Shown: positions 26,428-36,319 of the stretch, one piece after another
How positions within the stretch are numbered: position 1 is the stretch's first letter
Layout: each line of letters opens with the position of its first letter
DNA from: DYJE01 sp964637565
GTDB taxonomy: Bacteria > Desulfobacterota > Desulfobacteria > Desulfobacterales > Desulfolunaceae
DNA: 64,000 nt
Reading direction: 5' to 3'
Assembly: GCA_964637565.1 (NCBI GenBank)
Contig: CAZWTY010000002.1
Location: 1 to 64,000, forward strand
Program-made: the position numbers and the translations under genes
The notes under the pieces: model-generated
What the model saw: only the letters and a program-made list of their open reading frames with translations
What the model was told of the DNA's origin: nothing
Databases searched by the model: none

Positions 26428-26883
26428 ATGCATACCATGGATGAAACCGACCGACTCATCATCAACCGGATCCAGTCCCGTTTTCCCATCCACGAACGGC
26501 CCTATCAGGCCCTGGCCGATGAGCTCGGAGTCAGCGAGCAGGAATTGCTGAGCCGGATCAGAACCCTGAAGGAAAAAGGGATAATCCGGCGTATCGGTGG
26601 AAACTTCAGACCGGAAAAGGTCGGATTTTTCAGCACTCTCTGCGCGGCGCGGGTTCCGGAAGACAAACTCGACGCCTTTGCAGAATGCGTGAACCGCTTT
26701 ACGGGAGTTACCCATAACTACGTCAGGGACCACCGGTTCAACGTCTGGTTCACCTTTATCGCCCCGTCGGTTGCGGCCATCGAAGAGGCCCTGAAAGACA
26801 TTGAGCAGGCCACGGGTGTCACGGACATCCTGAACCTTCCGGCCACCCGTGTTTTCAAAATCAGCGCCCAGTTTACCGTATGA
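26428..26883 (+). CDS. Siroheme decarboxylase subunit (AhbA/AhbB, Lrp-like)
   Basis: A 151-residue AsnC/Lrp-type protein. The N-terminal helix-turn-helix (ADELGVSEQELLSRIRTLKE, then GIIRRIGGNF) is followed by the siroheme-decarboxylase signature VTHNYVRDHRFNVWFTFIAP and NLPATRVFKI. AhbA and AhbB together turn siroheme into didecarboxysiroheme in the alternative heme pathway of sulfate reducers. Only one subunit is encoded here, so its partner must lie elsewhere. The C-terminal codons overlap the following amidohydrolase gene (ATGA). Confidence 0.85.
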   Translation: MHTMDETDRLIINRIQSRFPIHERPYQALADELGVSEQELLSRIRTLKEKGIIRRIGGNFRPEKVGFFSTLCAARVPEDKLDAFAECVNRFTGVTHNYVRDHRFNVWFTFIAPSVAAIEEALKDIEQATGVTDILNLPATRVFKISAQFTV

Positions 26884-27698
26884 CAACGACGGACCAGATC
26901 CGGGTGGCTGCCGTGATTTTCAACGCCCGATTCGGCCAGATCGAATCCAATCTGGAACGCATGGGCCGTTTCGCCGTGGAAGCCGCGAAGCAAGGAGCGT
27001 CCCTGGTCTGTTTTCCGGAAATGTCCATCACGGGCTACGGAACCTCGGCATCGGTCTCGACCCATGCCCTGGCCCTGTCAAGTCCTCTTCTTCACGACCT
27101 TCAAAAGATCGCGGATAAAAACGACATCACCGTTCTTGCAGGAATGGCGGAAAAGGACGGTCTCTCGAACAGGATTTTCGTATCTCACCTGGCGTTCTTC
27201 CCGGACAGGCCCATGGGGGTTTACCGAAAACTCCACATCTCCCCACCGGAAAAATCCGTGTTTTCCCAAGGAGAATCCATCCCCCTGTTTGATTGCCAGG
27301 GCTTCACCTTCGGCATCCAGTTGTGCTACGACGCCCATTTCCCCTTTCTGTCCACCCGAATGGCGGAAAAAGGGGCCGATATCCTTATCATGCCACACGC
27401 CTCCCCGCGGGGCGTTCCTGAAGAAAAATTCACCTCCTGGATGCGCCACATCCCGGCCAGGGCTTACGACAACGGTGTTTTCGTGGTGGTGTGCAACCAG
27501 ACAGGAGAAAACGGCGCAGGCCTTTCGTTTCCCGGCCTCGCCTTTGCCGTCGATCCCTCGGGAAGGCTGGTGGCAAAAGACATTACAGGCCGGGAGGGCC
27601 TGTTTGTGGTGGACCTGTCACGTCAGGACCTGGATTATGTGCGGCAGCACAGGATGCGGTATTTTCTGCCAAACAGGCGGAAGGATCTGGGGGATTGA
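26880..27698 (+). CDS. Carbon-nitrogen hydrolase (nitrilase superfamily)
   Basis: A 272-residue amidohydrolase with the three catalytic elements of the superfamily: Glu in VCFPEMSITGYG, Lys in VYRKLHISPPE and Cys in GIQLCYDAHFP. It would hydrolyse a small amide or nitrile in the cytoplasm; the specificity cannot be read from sequence. It overlaps the siroheme decarboxylase gene by four bases, so the two are co-translated, though no functional link is obvious. Confidence 0.92.
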   Translation: MTTTDQIRVAAVIFNARFGQIESNLERMGRFAVEAAKQGASLVCFPEMSITGYGTSASVSTHALALSSPLLHDLQKIADKNDITVLAGMAEKDGLSNRIFVSHLAFFPDRPMGVYRKLHISPPEKSVFSQGESIPLFDCQGFTFGIQLCYDAHFPFLSTRMAEKGADILIMPHASPRGVPEEKFTSWMRHIPARAYDNGVFVVVCNQTGENGAGLSFPGLAFAVDPSGRLVAKDITGREGLFVVDLSRQDLDYVRQHRMRYFLPNRRKDLGD

Positions 27699-27702
27699 AA
27701 CC

Positions 27703-27861
27703 TCACATCCCCATCTGCTTTTCGATCTCCTCGATTTCCCGGAGGATCTTCCGGCGTTCCTCATCGCTCAAACCGGGCTGGTTCAGACGTTTCTGCAATC
27801 CGAGCAGAATCATCTCCTCCCGGTAGTCATTGCACGTGTATTTCCCTTTTTTCCCGGCCAT
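27703..27861 (-). CDS. Small charged protein of 52 residues
   Basis: ATG at 27861, stop at 27703-27705. The product begins MAGKKGKYTCNDYREEMILL and ends with a coiled, charged helix (SDEERRKILREIEEIEKQMG). I recall similar short proteins starting KGKYTC-DYREEM in many Desulfobacterota genomes, where they are unannotated. It lies 15 bases downstream of the zinc-ribbon protein gene on the same strand, so it is likely the last gene of the pil-like operon. The function is unknown. Confidence 0.7.
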   Translation of the reverse strand: MAGKKGKYTCNDYREEMILLGLQKRLNQPGLSDEERRKILREIEEIEKQMGM

Positions 27862-27876
27862 GCTTTCCCTGCTTTC

Positions 27877-28647
27877 TCACATTTTACCGGCCTGAACCAT
27901 GTATTCCTTGAAAATCTTGTAAAACGCGTTGTTATCGTTCAGGCCTTTCTGGAGGATCGTGTCGATTTTTCCGATGTCCTTCACGTTCACCACGGCGTTG
28001 GCGCTGCGGTGATAGGCCGCCATGGGATCCATGGTCCTGTAACGGTCGGTGAGGAGAAAAAGGGTGATCCGTCTTCGGTCATACATGGTCAGACGGTTCA
28101 GGTAGATCAGAATGCCGTTCACATCGGGATTGGGCGTCCCGAACTTCTCGTTCAGCACCACCAGGTCGTAGGTGTGGTAGCGCATGTTTTTCAGGGCGTC
28201 CCGGGTGCTTTCCGCCATGGTGATGCTATACTCCATCAAGTCCAGGGCGATCTTGATCTTTTCACGGATCACCGGGTCCGACTCGCAGATCAGGGCTGTT
28301 TCGTATTCCTCTTCGACAAAATCAAAGGGTTTGTCATTGGAATCGTAAATGGACTCTTCGTCCTCAGCAAATGAGATCGACGGTTTTTCCGAGTCCTCTT
28401 CATCGAAGGAAAAGGAGGCGCCTCCTGAAGCCGTTGGTTTCGGTGCGGCCGCAGCTTTTGGGGGAGGCTCGTCGTTGTCCAGGGAGAACACGATTTCCTC
28501 GTCCTCGGGAGAGGTTTCTTCAGCCGTCCGCATCACCGGAATCCTGTTCCGGCATTTGGGGCAGGTAAACCCGAACTGTTTGCCTTCCGGGATCTTCTCA
28601 TCCGGAACATTGTATTTCCCCTGGCATTTGTCGCATACGATCTTCAT
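27877..28647 (-). CDS. Zinc-ribbon protein with degenerate receiver domain
   Basis: A 256-residue protein. Residues 1-35 form an MJ0042-type zinc ribbon (Cys5, Cys8, Cys30, Cys32-type pairs with KYNVPDEKIPEG). Residues 45-115 are acidic and disordered. Residues 117-240 look like a response-regulator receiver, but the phospho-accepting aspartate position is Asn166 (LVVLNEKFG). It would thus be a non-phosphorylated adaptor. It follows two PilT-like ATPase genes on the same strand, so a role in type IV pilus control or gliding-type motility is inferred. Confidence 0.75.
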   Translation of the reverse strand: MKIVCDKCQGKYNVPDEKIPEGKQFGFTCPKCRNRIPVMRTAEETSPEDEEIVFSLDNDEPPPKAAAAPKPTASGGASFSFDEEDSEKPSISFAEDEESIYDSNDKPFDFVEEEYETALICESDPVIREKIKIALDLMEYSITMAESTRDALKNMRYHTYDLVVLNEKFGTPNPDVNGILIYLNRLTMYDRRRITLFLLTDRYRTMDPMAAYHRSANAVVNVKDIGKIDTILQKGLNDNNAFYKIFKEYMVQAGKM

Positions 28648-28672
28648 GGTTTCACGTTTCCCGGATTAAAGG

Positions 28673-29842
28673 TTATTTATAGGACCGGTTGTATCCGTGG
28701 TCGATTTCCAGTTCCTCGATATCCGTGGTCTTTTCTCCACGCGAGCTTTTCACCGAGTCGATGCCCCGTCCCACCACCGCCTTGTGGCTGGCGTAGGTGA
28801 TGGCTGTCTCATGGGTGATCAGCCCCATTTCATAGAGATGGACGATGTAATGATCGAAGGTGGTCATGCCAAAGGCCCGTCCGGCATCCATGCAGCTCTC
28901 GTAAGTATTCTCGCCTGTTTCGCCGTTCAGGATGATGTCTTTCACCCTGAGACTCGTTCCCAGGATCTCGAAAGCGGCCACACGGCCTCCGCCCACACGG
29001 GGGAGAAGACGTTGACAGATGATCCAGCGCACCGAATCGGCGAGACGGATACGAAGCTGCCTTTCCTCGTCCGGATCGAACATACCGAGGATACGGTTGA
29101 TGGTCTGGCCCGCGTTGTTCGTATGAAGGGTGGTGAGGACCAGATGACCTGTTTCAGCGGCTCTCAGGCCGATTTCAACGGTTTCCTTGTCACGCATCTC
29201 ACCCACGAGAATCACCTTGGGAGCCTGACGCAGAGCAGCCCTCAGGCCGCTGGCGAAACTCTCGAAATCGCTGCCCAGCTCCCTCTGGTTGAACGTGGCC
29301 ATTTTGTGGGGATGGACGTATTCGATGGGGTCTTCCAGGGTAATCACGTGTTCGGGCCGGGTGGCGTTGATCTCGGCCAGAACGGCGGCAAGGGAGGTGG
29401 TTTTACCGGTTCCCGTGGCCCCGGTGACGAACACGATGCCGTTCAGGGTCCGGGGGATTTCCTCGAAAGCCTTGGGCAGGTTCAGTTCACGGATCGAAGG
29501 GATGGTGGTTTCCAGACGCCGGAGCACAATGGAATAGTTACCCGACTGGGAGAAGATGTTGACCCTGAACCTGGCCTTGCCGGGCAGGTTGTAGGAAAGG
29601 TCACAGGACCCTGTCTTGATCAGGGTTTCCGTCAGACGCCGGTCCTGGTTCAAGAGGTTCATGGCGAAAACCTCGGTCTGAAACGGGGTCAGTTCCTTGA
29701 TGTCCGGTTCGATTTCAACGGACACCAGTTTACCGGAGCTTTCCACCTGAAGGGGCTTTCCTACAGTCAGGTTGAGGTCGGACACATTGCTGTACGAATC
29801 GAGCATCCGCGACAGAATGTAATCGATTTCCTGTTTTCTCAT
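28673..29842 (-). CDS. PilT/PilU-like type IV pilus retraction ATPase
   Basis: A 389-residue GspE/PilT-family hexameric ATPase. The P-loop GATGTGKTTSLAAVLAEI, the Asp box TLEDPIEYVHPHK, the His box RAAETGHLVLTTLHTNNA and the Walker B VILVGEMRDKET are all visible. The C-terminus is longer and more acidic than that of classical PilT, which suggests a PilU-like paralog. It lies 57 bases downstream of a second pilT gene on the same strand. Confidence 0.9.
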   Translation of the reverse strand: MRKQEIDYILSRMLDSYSNVSDLNLTVGKPLQVESSGKLVSVEIEPDIKELTPFQTEVFAMNLLNQDRRLTETLIKTGSCDLSYNLPGKARFRVNIFSQSGNYSIVLRRLETTIPSIRELNLPKAFEEIPRTLNGIVFVTGATGTGKTTSLAAVLAEINATRPEHVITLEDPIEYVHPHKMATFNQRELGSDFESFASGLRAALRQAPKVILVGEMRDKETVEIGLRAAETGHLVLTTLHTNNAGQTINRILGMFDPDEERQLRIRLADSVRWIICQRLLPRVGGGRVAAFEILGTSLRVKDIILNGETGENTYESCMDAGRAFGMTTFDHYIVHLYEMGLITHETAITYASHKAVVGRGIDSVKSSRGEKTTDIEELEIDHGYNRSYK

Positions 29843-29898
29843 AAGCCGTTCACCTCGATGTAAAGGTAAATCTCGTGTGTTGCGACGTTTTTAAAGGA

Positions 29899-30981
29899 TC
29901 AGGCGTCGGTAAAATCAAGCGGGACACCTGAGATCAGGGCGCGGAACTTCCCTTTGTCATAGGCTTTGGCGTAAGCGTCCTCAGCGGTGACCCAGCCCTT
30001 GTTGTAGAGTTCCATGATTGAGTCGTCCATCAGCTGCATGCCGTATTTCTGCCCGACCTGGATGGCCGAGGGGATCTGGTGGGATTTGCCCTCACGGATC
30101 AGGTTGCGCACAGCCGGCGTGGCGATCATGATCTCCAGGGCGGCGCAGCGGCCTTTCTGGTCCCGGCGTTTGAACAGGGTCTGGGATATGACGGCCCGTA
30201 TCCCGTCGGCCAGGGTCGAACGGATCTGGGCCTGTTCATTGGCGGGAAACACCTCGATGAGCCGGTCCACGGTTTTCGGGGCGCTGGACGTGTGCAGGGT
30301 GGCCAGGACCAGATGGCCCGTGGAGGCCGCCTCGATGGCAAGGGAGATGGTTTCAAGGTCCCTCAGCTCGCCCACCAGGATGATGTCCGGGTCTTCACGC
30401 AGGGCGCCCCGGAGGGCTGCGGTGAACGTCTTGGTGTGGATTCCCACCTCGCGGTGGTTCACCAGACAGCCCCGGCTCTCATGAACGAACTCGATGGGGT
30501 CTTCGATGGTGATAATGTGGTCACGCCGTGTCCTGTTGGCCACGTCGAGAATGGCCGCAAGGGTGGTGGACTTCCCGCTTCCCGTGGGGCCTGTGACCAG
30601 AACGAGTCCGCGCGGAAGGGAGGCCAGCCGTGACACCACATTGGGAAGCCCCAGCTGTTCGGCTGTCTGGATGGTGCTGGGGATTTCCCTGAACACCGCC
30701 GCCACCCCGTTCTTCTGCTGGAAGAAATTGGCCCTGTACCGGGCCAGACCGGGAATCTCGTAGCCGAAATCCACGTCGCCCGTTTCCTCGAACACCTTGA
30801 TCTTGTGTTCCGGGGCGATTTCGTAAAGCATGCCTTTGAGCGTGTTGTTGTCAAGGACCTTGTACTTCACCCGTTCAACCTGGCCGTCGATACGAAGGGC
30901 CGGAGGCTGCCCCGCGTTAAGGTGGAGGTCTGAAGCGCCCTGGTCATGCATCAGTTTGAAAAAAGCGTCGATTTTTGCCAT
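29899..30981 (-). CDS. pilT: PilT type IV pilus retraction ATPase
   Basis: A 360-residue PilT of standard length. Signatures are GASDLHLNAGQPPALRIDGQ at the N-terminus, the P-loop VTGPTGSGKSTTLAAILD, TIEDPIEFVHESRG, Walker B IILVGELRDLETISLAIEAA and the His box GHLVLATLHTSSA. It drives pilus retraction and twitching motility from the cytoplasmic side of the inner membrane. It is upstream of the PilU-like ATPase and the zinc-ribbon protein; no pilin or secretin genes are in the window. Confidence 0.94.
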   Translation of the reverse strand: MAKIDAFFKLMHDQGASDLHLNAGQPPALRIDGQVERVKYKVLDNNTLKGMLYEIAPEHKIKVFEETGDVDFGYEIPGLARYRANFFQQKNGVAAVFREIPSTIQTAEQLGLPNVVSRLASLPRGLVLVTGPTGSGKSTTLAAILDVANRTRRDHIITIEDPIEFVHESRGCLVNHREVGIHTKTFTAALRGALREDPDIILVGELRDLETISLAIEAASTGHLVLATLHTSSAPKTVDRLIEVFPANEQAQIRSTLADGIRAVISQTLFKRRDQKGRCAALEIMIATPAVRNLIREGKSHQIPSAIQVGQKYGMQLMDDSIMELYNKGWVTAEDAYAKAYDKGKFRALISGVPLDFTDA

Positions 30982-31080
30982 GTCTGACTCCCGTTTAACT
31001 TTTCGTAAGATATTCGCTCAACCTGAAAATGCCGACCGGACCGTTCCGGGCATTTCCGGCCAGACCTGAACCACAAAGCG

Positions 31081-31587
31081 TCACTCCACCTGAAGGACTT
31101 CGCCTTCTTCCGGGGAGTCCAGGGTTTCCACGTCCCCGATCATGGTGATTTCCAGAAGGTCGGCATGGGACTGTATCATGGATTTCAGATGGGTCCTGAA
31201 CTGGACTTTCTGGCGTTTCAGTTCGTTGATCTCCTCGTGGAGCTGGGCAAGCTTGAGGTGGGCGCTCTGGATGATTTTATCCGCTTCCACCTCCGCCTGG
31301 GCCACCATCAGTTCAGAAGACTTCCTCGCGTTTTCCTTCATCTGTTCAAGGACACTCTGGGAATTCAGCATCACCCGTTTGAACGATTCCTCGCGGGCTC
31401 TGAAATCCTGGTTTTCCTGGTTCAGCTGAAGGTTCTTTTCCCGAAGGCTCTCGTTTTCCACCATCAGGGCCTCGATGGTGTCGGCGGCCTGGTCTAGAAA
31501 ACCGTCCACCTCGGTGGTGCTGTATCCCCTGAAGCCGATGGTGAACCGCTGTTGCTGGATTTCAAGGGGAGTGAGTTTCGTTTTCAT
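31081..31587 (-). CDS. DivIVA-domain protein
   Basis: A 168-residue coiled-coil protein. It begins LTPLEIQQQRFTIGFRGYST then EVDGFLDQ, the N-terminal DivIVA membrane-curvature motif, followed by heptad-like helices to residue 150. DivIVA-type proteins mark the cell pole or septum. It starts 14 bases downstream of the YggT gene stop, an old conserved neighbourhood (proC-yggT-divIVA), here with proC divergent. Confidence 0.92.
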   Translation of the reverse strand: MKTKLTPLEIQQQRFTIGFRGYSTTEVDGFLDQAADTIEALMVENESLREKNLQLNQENQDFRAREESFKRVMLNSQSVLEQMKENARKSSELMVAQAEVEADKIIQSAHLKLAQLHEEINELKRQKVQFRTHLKSMIQSHADLLEITMIGDVETLDSPEEGEVLQVE

Positions 31588-31601
31588 GGGGATTCAACCT
31601 G

Positions 31602-31898
31602 CTACATAAGGTAATGGGCCAGGGTCATCAGACTTTCCACGACAAAATACTGGAGAAAGATAATGATCAGGAAAACGATGATCGGAGAGATGTCGATCCC
31701 CTCGATTCCGGGAACTTTCGAGCGGATCTGCTTCAGTACAGGCTCGGTGGCGTTGTGGATGAATCGGACGATGGGATTGTAAGGATCGGGATTGACCCAT
31801 GAAAGAACGGCCCGGGCGATGACGATCCACATGAAGATGGACAGAACCAGGTCGAGAATGACCGCCACGGCCTTGACAAGATTTCCTAAAAAAAACAT
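31602..31898 (-). CDS. YggT family membrane protein
   Basis: A 98-residue integral membrane protein with two hydrophobic spans (about residues 8-32 and 68-92) separated by the YggT motif VLSWVNPDPYNPIVRFIHNATEPVLKQI in shortened view (residues 32-60). YggT proteins are linked to cell-envelope or division functions, but the biochemical role is unknown. It is upstream of, and probably co-transcribed with, the DivIVA-type gene. The 281-base gap to proC shows no other gene. Confidence 0.92.
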   Translation of the reverse strand: MFFLGNLVKAVAVILDLVLSIFMWIVIARAVLSWVNPDPYNPIVRFIHNATEPVLKQIRSKVPGIEGIDISPIIVFLIIIFLQYFVVESLMTLAHYLM

Positions 31899-32179
31899 CG
31901 GTTAAAACCTCTTTTCACAAGCTGGATTGAACGTTAGTGTCGGGCAAGGGCGAAGGAAGCAGCGCCGGGCTTGCCTCCTCCGTTTGTGACTGTGCTGAAA
32001 TAATGCCTAAAAATAAGGTAAATTCATCATGCAAGTCAAGGTATTTTGTAGAAAAATCATTGACTTTAAGCCACATGACGACTTAAACATGACCCGCATG
32101 ACAGATCACCCATTATCGACACCTGTGACCATCACTTTTTTAAAAACCGGCCTCTTTTACGGCCGGAAAGCGGGGAACC

Positions 32180-33031
32180 ATGACGGCACTTGAAGGAACA
32201 CTGGGATTCATCGGCGGCGGCAACATGGCGGAAGCCATGACAGGCGCCGTGATATCGGCCCGGGTCTTTGACCCGAAAGGCATCCGGATCTGTGACATCG
32301 ATGCGGAAAAACTCGAACATCTCGCAAAAAAATACGGCGTAGGGATCTGCGACAATCCGGCTGACCTTTTTTCCTCATCGGACGTCGTGATCCTCGCGGT
32401 CAAGCCCCAGGTCATGGACAACGTGCTTGAGGGGCTGGCCCGGTCTCCAGGCTTCCCCTTCCAGGGAAGAAAACAAATCATGTCCATCGCAGCGGGAGTT
32501 CCCCTTTCGCGGATGGAAAAACTCCTTTACGCCGACCTGAACGAAGCCCAGCGGAAAAACATGCCTCTGGTCCGGGTCATGCCCAACACCCCCAGCCTGG
32601 TTCTCGCCGGAATGTCCGGTTACTGCCTGAACGCCATGGCCGACGAGTCGGACGCCCGGACCGCTGAAACCATCCTGTGCTCCATGGGCCAGGCCCTGCG
32701 TCTTGAGGAACGGTTCATGGACGCGGTCACCGCCGTCTCGGGTTCGGGCCCCGCCTATTTCTTCCTGATGATCGAAAGCATGGTGGAAGGTGGCCTCCGT
32801 CTGGGACTGACACGGGACCAGGCCCTCACCCTCTCGATCCAGACCATGAAAGGCGCGGCGGCCCTTTTGGAACAGAGCCAGGAAGACCCTGAAATTTTGA
32901 GAAAAAAAGTCACGTCACCCGGTGGAACCACCGAAGCGGCGATCCGGGTGTTCACCGAACGGGGCATGAAAGACACCGTCATCGAGGCCCTGGCCGCTGC
33001 GGCCCGGCGGGCCGGGGAACTGGCCGGATGA
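32180..33031 (+). CDS. proC: Pyrroline-5-carboxylate reductase
   Basis: A 283-residue NAD(P)H-dependent enzyme making L-proline from pyrroline-5-carboxylate. The Rossmann motif LGFIGGGNMAEAMTGAVI is at the N-terminus, with LVRVMPNTPSLVLAGMSGYC in the middle and the C-terminal dimerisation helices containing VSGSGPAYFFLMIESMVEGG and TSPGGTTEAAIRV, all diagnostic of ProC. It is transcribed divergently from yggT. A repeat-rich gap follows. Confidence 0.96.
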   Translation: MTALEGTLGFIGGGNMAEAMTGAVISARVFDPKGIRICDIDAEKLEHLAKKYGVGICDNPADLFSSSDVVILAVKPQVMDNVLEGLARSPGFPFQGRKQIMSIAAGVPLSRMEKLLYADLNEAQRKNMPLVRVMPNTPSLVLAGMSGYCLNAMADESDARTAETILCSMGQALRLEERFMDAVTAVSGSGPAYFFLMIESMVEGGLRLGLTRDQALTLSIQTMKGAAALLEQSQEDPEILRKKVTSPGGTTEAAIRVFTERGMKDTVIEALAAAARRAGELAG

Positions 33032-33564
33032 GGAAGGCTGTACCTTATATATAAGAGCATGGGAAGGGATAAACATCGAACACCGAACACAGAACATCGA
33101 ATGATGAATGGTGGCGATGCGGGAGACAAAACCGTTTTTCGCGCATCTCGCGTAACGACAATTTTCAATGGGACATCTGGATTATCGTCGGATTCTCGGA
33201 ACGAAATCCGACAAATGGCCCGATCTTTTAAATGAGGTGTGGCCGGCTGTGCGGCGGTATTCGGGATTTGGGGGATGAAACCGATTCGCTGAGACGATTC
33301 TGTCTGACCGGCTTATTGCGGCGGAAGACCAACGGGAACGCCGAGTTGCACTCGGCACTCTGGCCGGGTTCAACCCGGCGTTCCCGCGTTCTTTCCACCG
33401 GGTTTGAAACAAAACACTTGCAAACCCCCTTGCCTGCTGCTAATTTCTTCAACGTTTCAAATATGTTGCCAACAGGCGCGGAACGATGCGCGCACTCGGA
33501 GCATTCCCAGGCGTTCACGCCGTTAACATCAGGATCAAGACGATCTTCCAAGGAGGGTTTCCCT
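33032..33564. other. Repeat-bearing intergenic region between proC and hydrolase
   Basis: A 533-base gap. Near 33076-33108 there is a degenerate run of CGAACA-type heptads (TCGAACACCGAACACAGAAC). At 33334-33385 lies a palindromic element. A 36-codon frame at 33168-33278 lacks a ribosome site and was not called. The hydrolase ribosome site AGGAGG is at 33551-33556. Confidence 0.6.
33334..33385. repeat. Palindromic GGGAACGCCGAGTTGCA element, copy 1
   Basis: A 23-base arm starting GGGAACGCCGAGTTGCACT (33334-33356) is nearly an inverted copy of 33363-33385, around a six-base centre. Both arms themselves contain small palindromes (CCGAGTTGCACTCGG; CCGGGTTCAACCCGG). A second copy lies at 39183-39235. 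The structure is that of a REP-like, hairpin-forming repeat. Confidence 0.8.
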
Positions 33565-34488
33565 ATGGAATCCTTTACATTCAAATCCCTTGACGGTGCC
33601 CTTGTCACTGTCCGCTCATGGACCCCGGAAAATCCGGAACACCCTGTGGCGGTGGTCCAGATCGCCCACGGCATGGCCGAGCATTCCCTTAGATACGACT
33701 GGTTTGCACGGCGGCTCGTGGCCGAAGGCTTCGCCGTCTATGCCAACGACCACAGGGGGCATGGGGAAACAGCCGGCTATGAGGACCGCCTCGGCCACTT
33801 TTCGGACCAGAACGGCTGGGCCCAGGTGGTTCGCGACATGGCTCAACTGAACGATCTGATCCGGAAAAAACACCCGGGCCTGCCCGTGTTCCTGTTCGGC
33901 CATTCCATGGGTTCCCTTCTTTCCAGGGATTTCATGACCCGGTGGGGTGACCGTCTGAAAGGCGTGGTCCTTTCGGGAACGGCCGGGCACCCCGGCCTGC
34001 GGGGCCGCGTCGGTCTCCTGATCGCCAAGCTACAGGCATTGCTTGGCGGGGGACGCTCTTTGAGCACTCTCATGGACAGCCTGACCTTCAAATCCTACAA
34101 CAAATCTTTCGCACCGGTAAGCTCCCCCTTTGACTGGTTGAGCCGTGACAGCGACCAGGTGGACGCTTACATCAAAGACCCTTACTGTGGCTTCATCTGC
34201 AGCTCACGGTTTTACGTGGATGTGATCGGTGGCGCCATCAAGGTCAACACGATGGGTCATATCAGGAACACGCCGAAAAACCTCCCCGTTCTCCTGGTGT
34301 CCGGAGACATGGACCCGGTGGGCCGGTACGGCAAAGGTGTGACACGAACCCACGAGGCGTTTCAAAAGGCGGGGCTGAAAGATGTGACCGTCATACTCTA
34401 CGAAGAGGGACGCCACGAAATCCTGAACGAAATCAACCGGGAAGACGTGGCCGATGATGTGATCGCCTGGCTCAGGGCCAGACTCTGA
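33565..34488 (+). CDS. Alpha/beta hydrolase, monoacylglycerol-lipase-like
   Basis: A 307-residue serine hydrolase. The nucleophile elbow is GHSMGS (in FLFGHSMGSLLSRDF), an N-terminal oxyanion-type segment reads IAHGMAEHSLRYDWFARRL, and C-terminal Asp and His candidates lie in VSGDMDPVG and EEGRHEILNE. The ATG at 33565 is chosen for the AGGAGG eight bases upstream; the frame is open further upstream through repeat DNA. Its position directly before glycerol kinase fits lipid or glyceride breakdown to glycerol, which is inferred. Confidence 0.9.
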   Translation: MESFTFKSLDGALVTVRSWTPENPEHPVAVVQIAHGMAEHSLRYDWFARRLVAEGFAVYANDHRGHGETAGYEDRLGHFSDQNGWAQVVRDMAQLNDLIRKKHPGLPVFLFGHSMGSLLSRDFMTRWGDRLKGVVLSGTAGHPGLRGRVGLLIAKLQALLGGGRSLSTLMDSLTFKSYNKSFAPVSSPFDWLSRDSDQVDAYIKDPYCGFICSSRFYVDVIGGAIKVNTMGHIRNTPKNLPVLLVSGDMDPVGRYGKGVTRTHEAFQKAGLKDVTVILYEEGRHEILNEINREDVADDVIAWLRARL

Positions 34489-34537
34489 TAAAAGATTCCA
34501 GGCAACCAGCCCTCTCATCATGAACCGGAGGAACACC

Positions 34538-36025
<1,488 letters not shown>

Positions 36026-36319
36026 GCACAAAATTGTGCTTTGAAAAGAAAAACCGTCATCCGGGTAACATTTTCATGCACAAAAGAAATAAACCAAACG
36101 AATTCAAGATGTTTTTCGCCAATTTCTCCGATTGAAAGCCAGGATAAAAAATGGGATTTTCCGTTAAATAATTTCCCGTTTGTGACGATAACTAGGGAAA
36201 ACGTCTTGTTCACACGGTATGACCGCATGACGGACGGGAAATCGATACTTGAAAATCAAGGCGAAAGGCCATGGTACCACGGCCCATCGCTTATCCCTTT
36301 TCCAGACGAGGTGGCCCCA
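36026..36319 (+). other. Leader region of the HDOD gene
   Basis: A 294-base stretch with lower GC than the genes around it and no ribosome-site-linked start. The HDOD reading frame is open through it, but the sequence does not resemble a protein domain, so I treat it as the promoter and leader of the HDOD gene. Confidence 0.4.

Noticed and set aside
33168..33278. 36-codon frame MGHLDYRRILGTKSDKWPDL in the gap after proC
   Set aside because: No ribosome site, no homology recognised and located next to repeats; cannot be supported.
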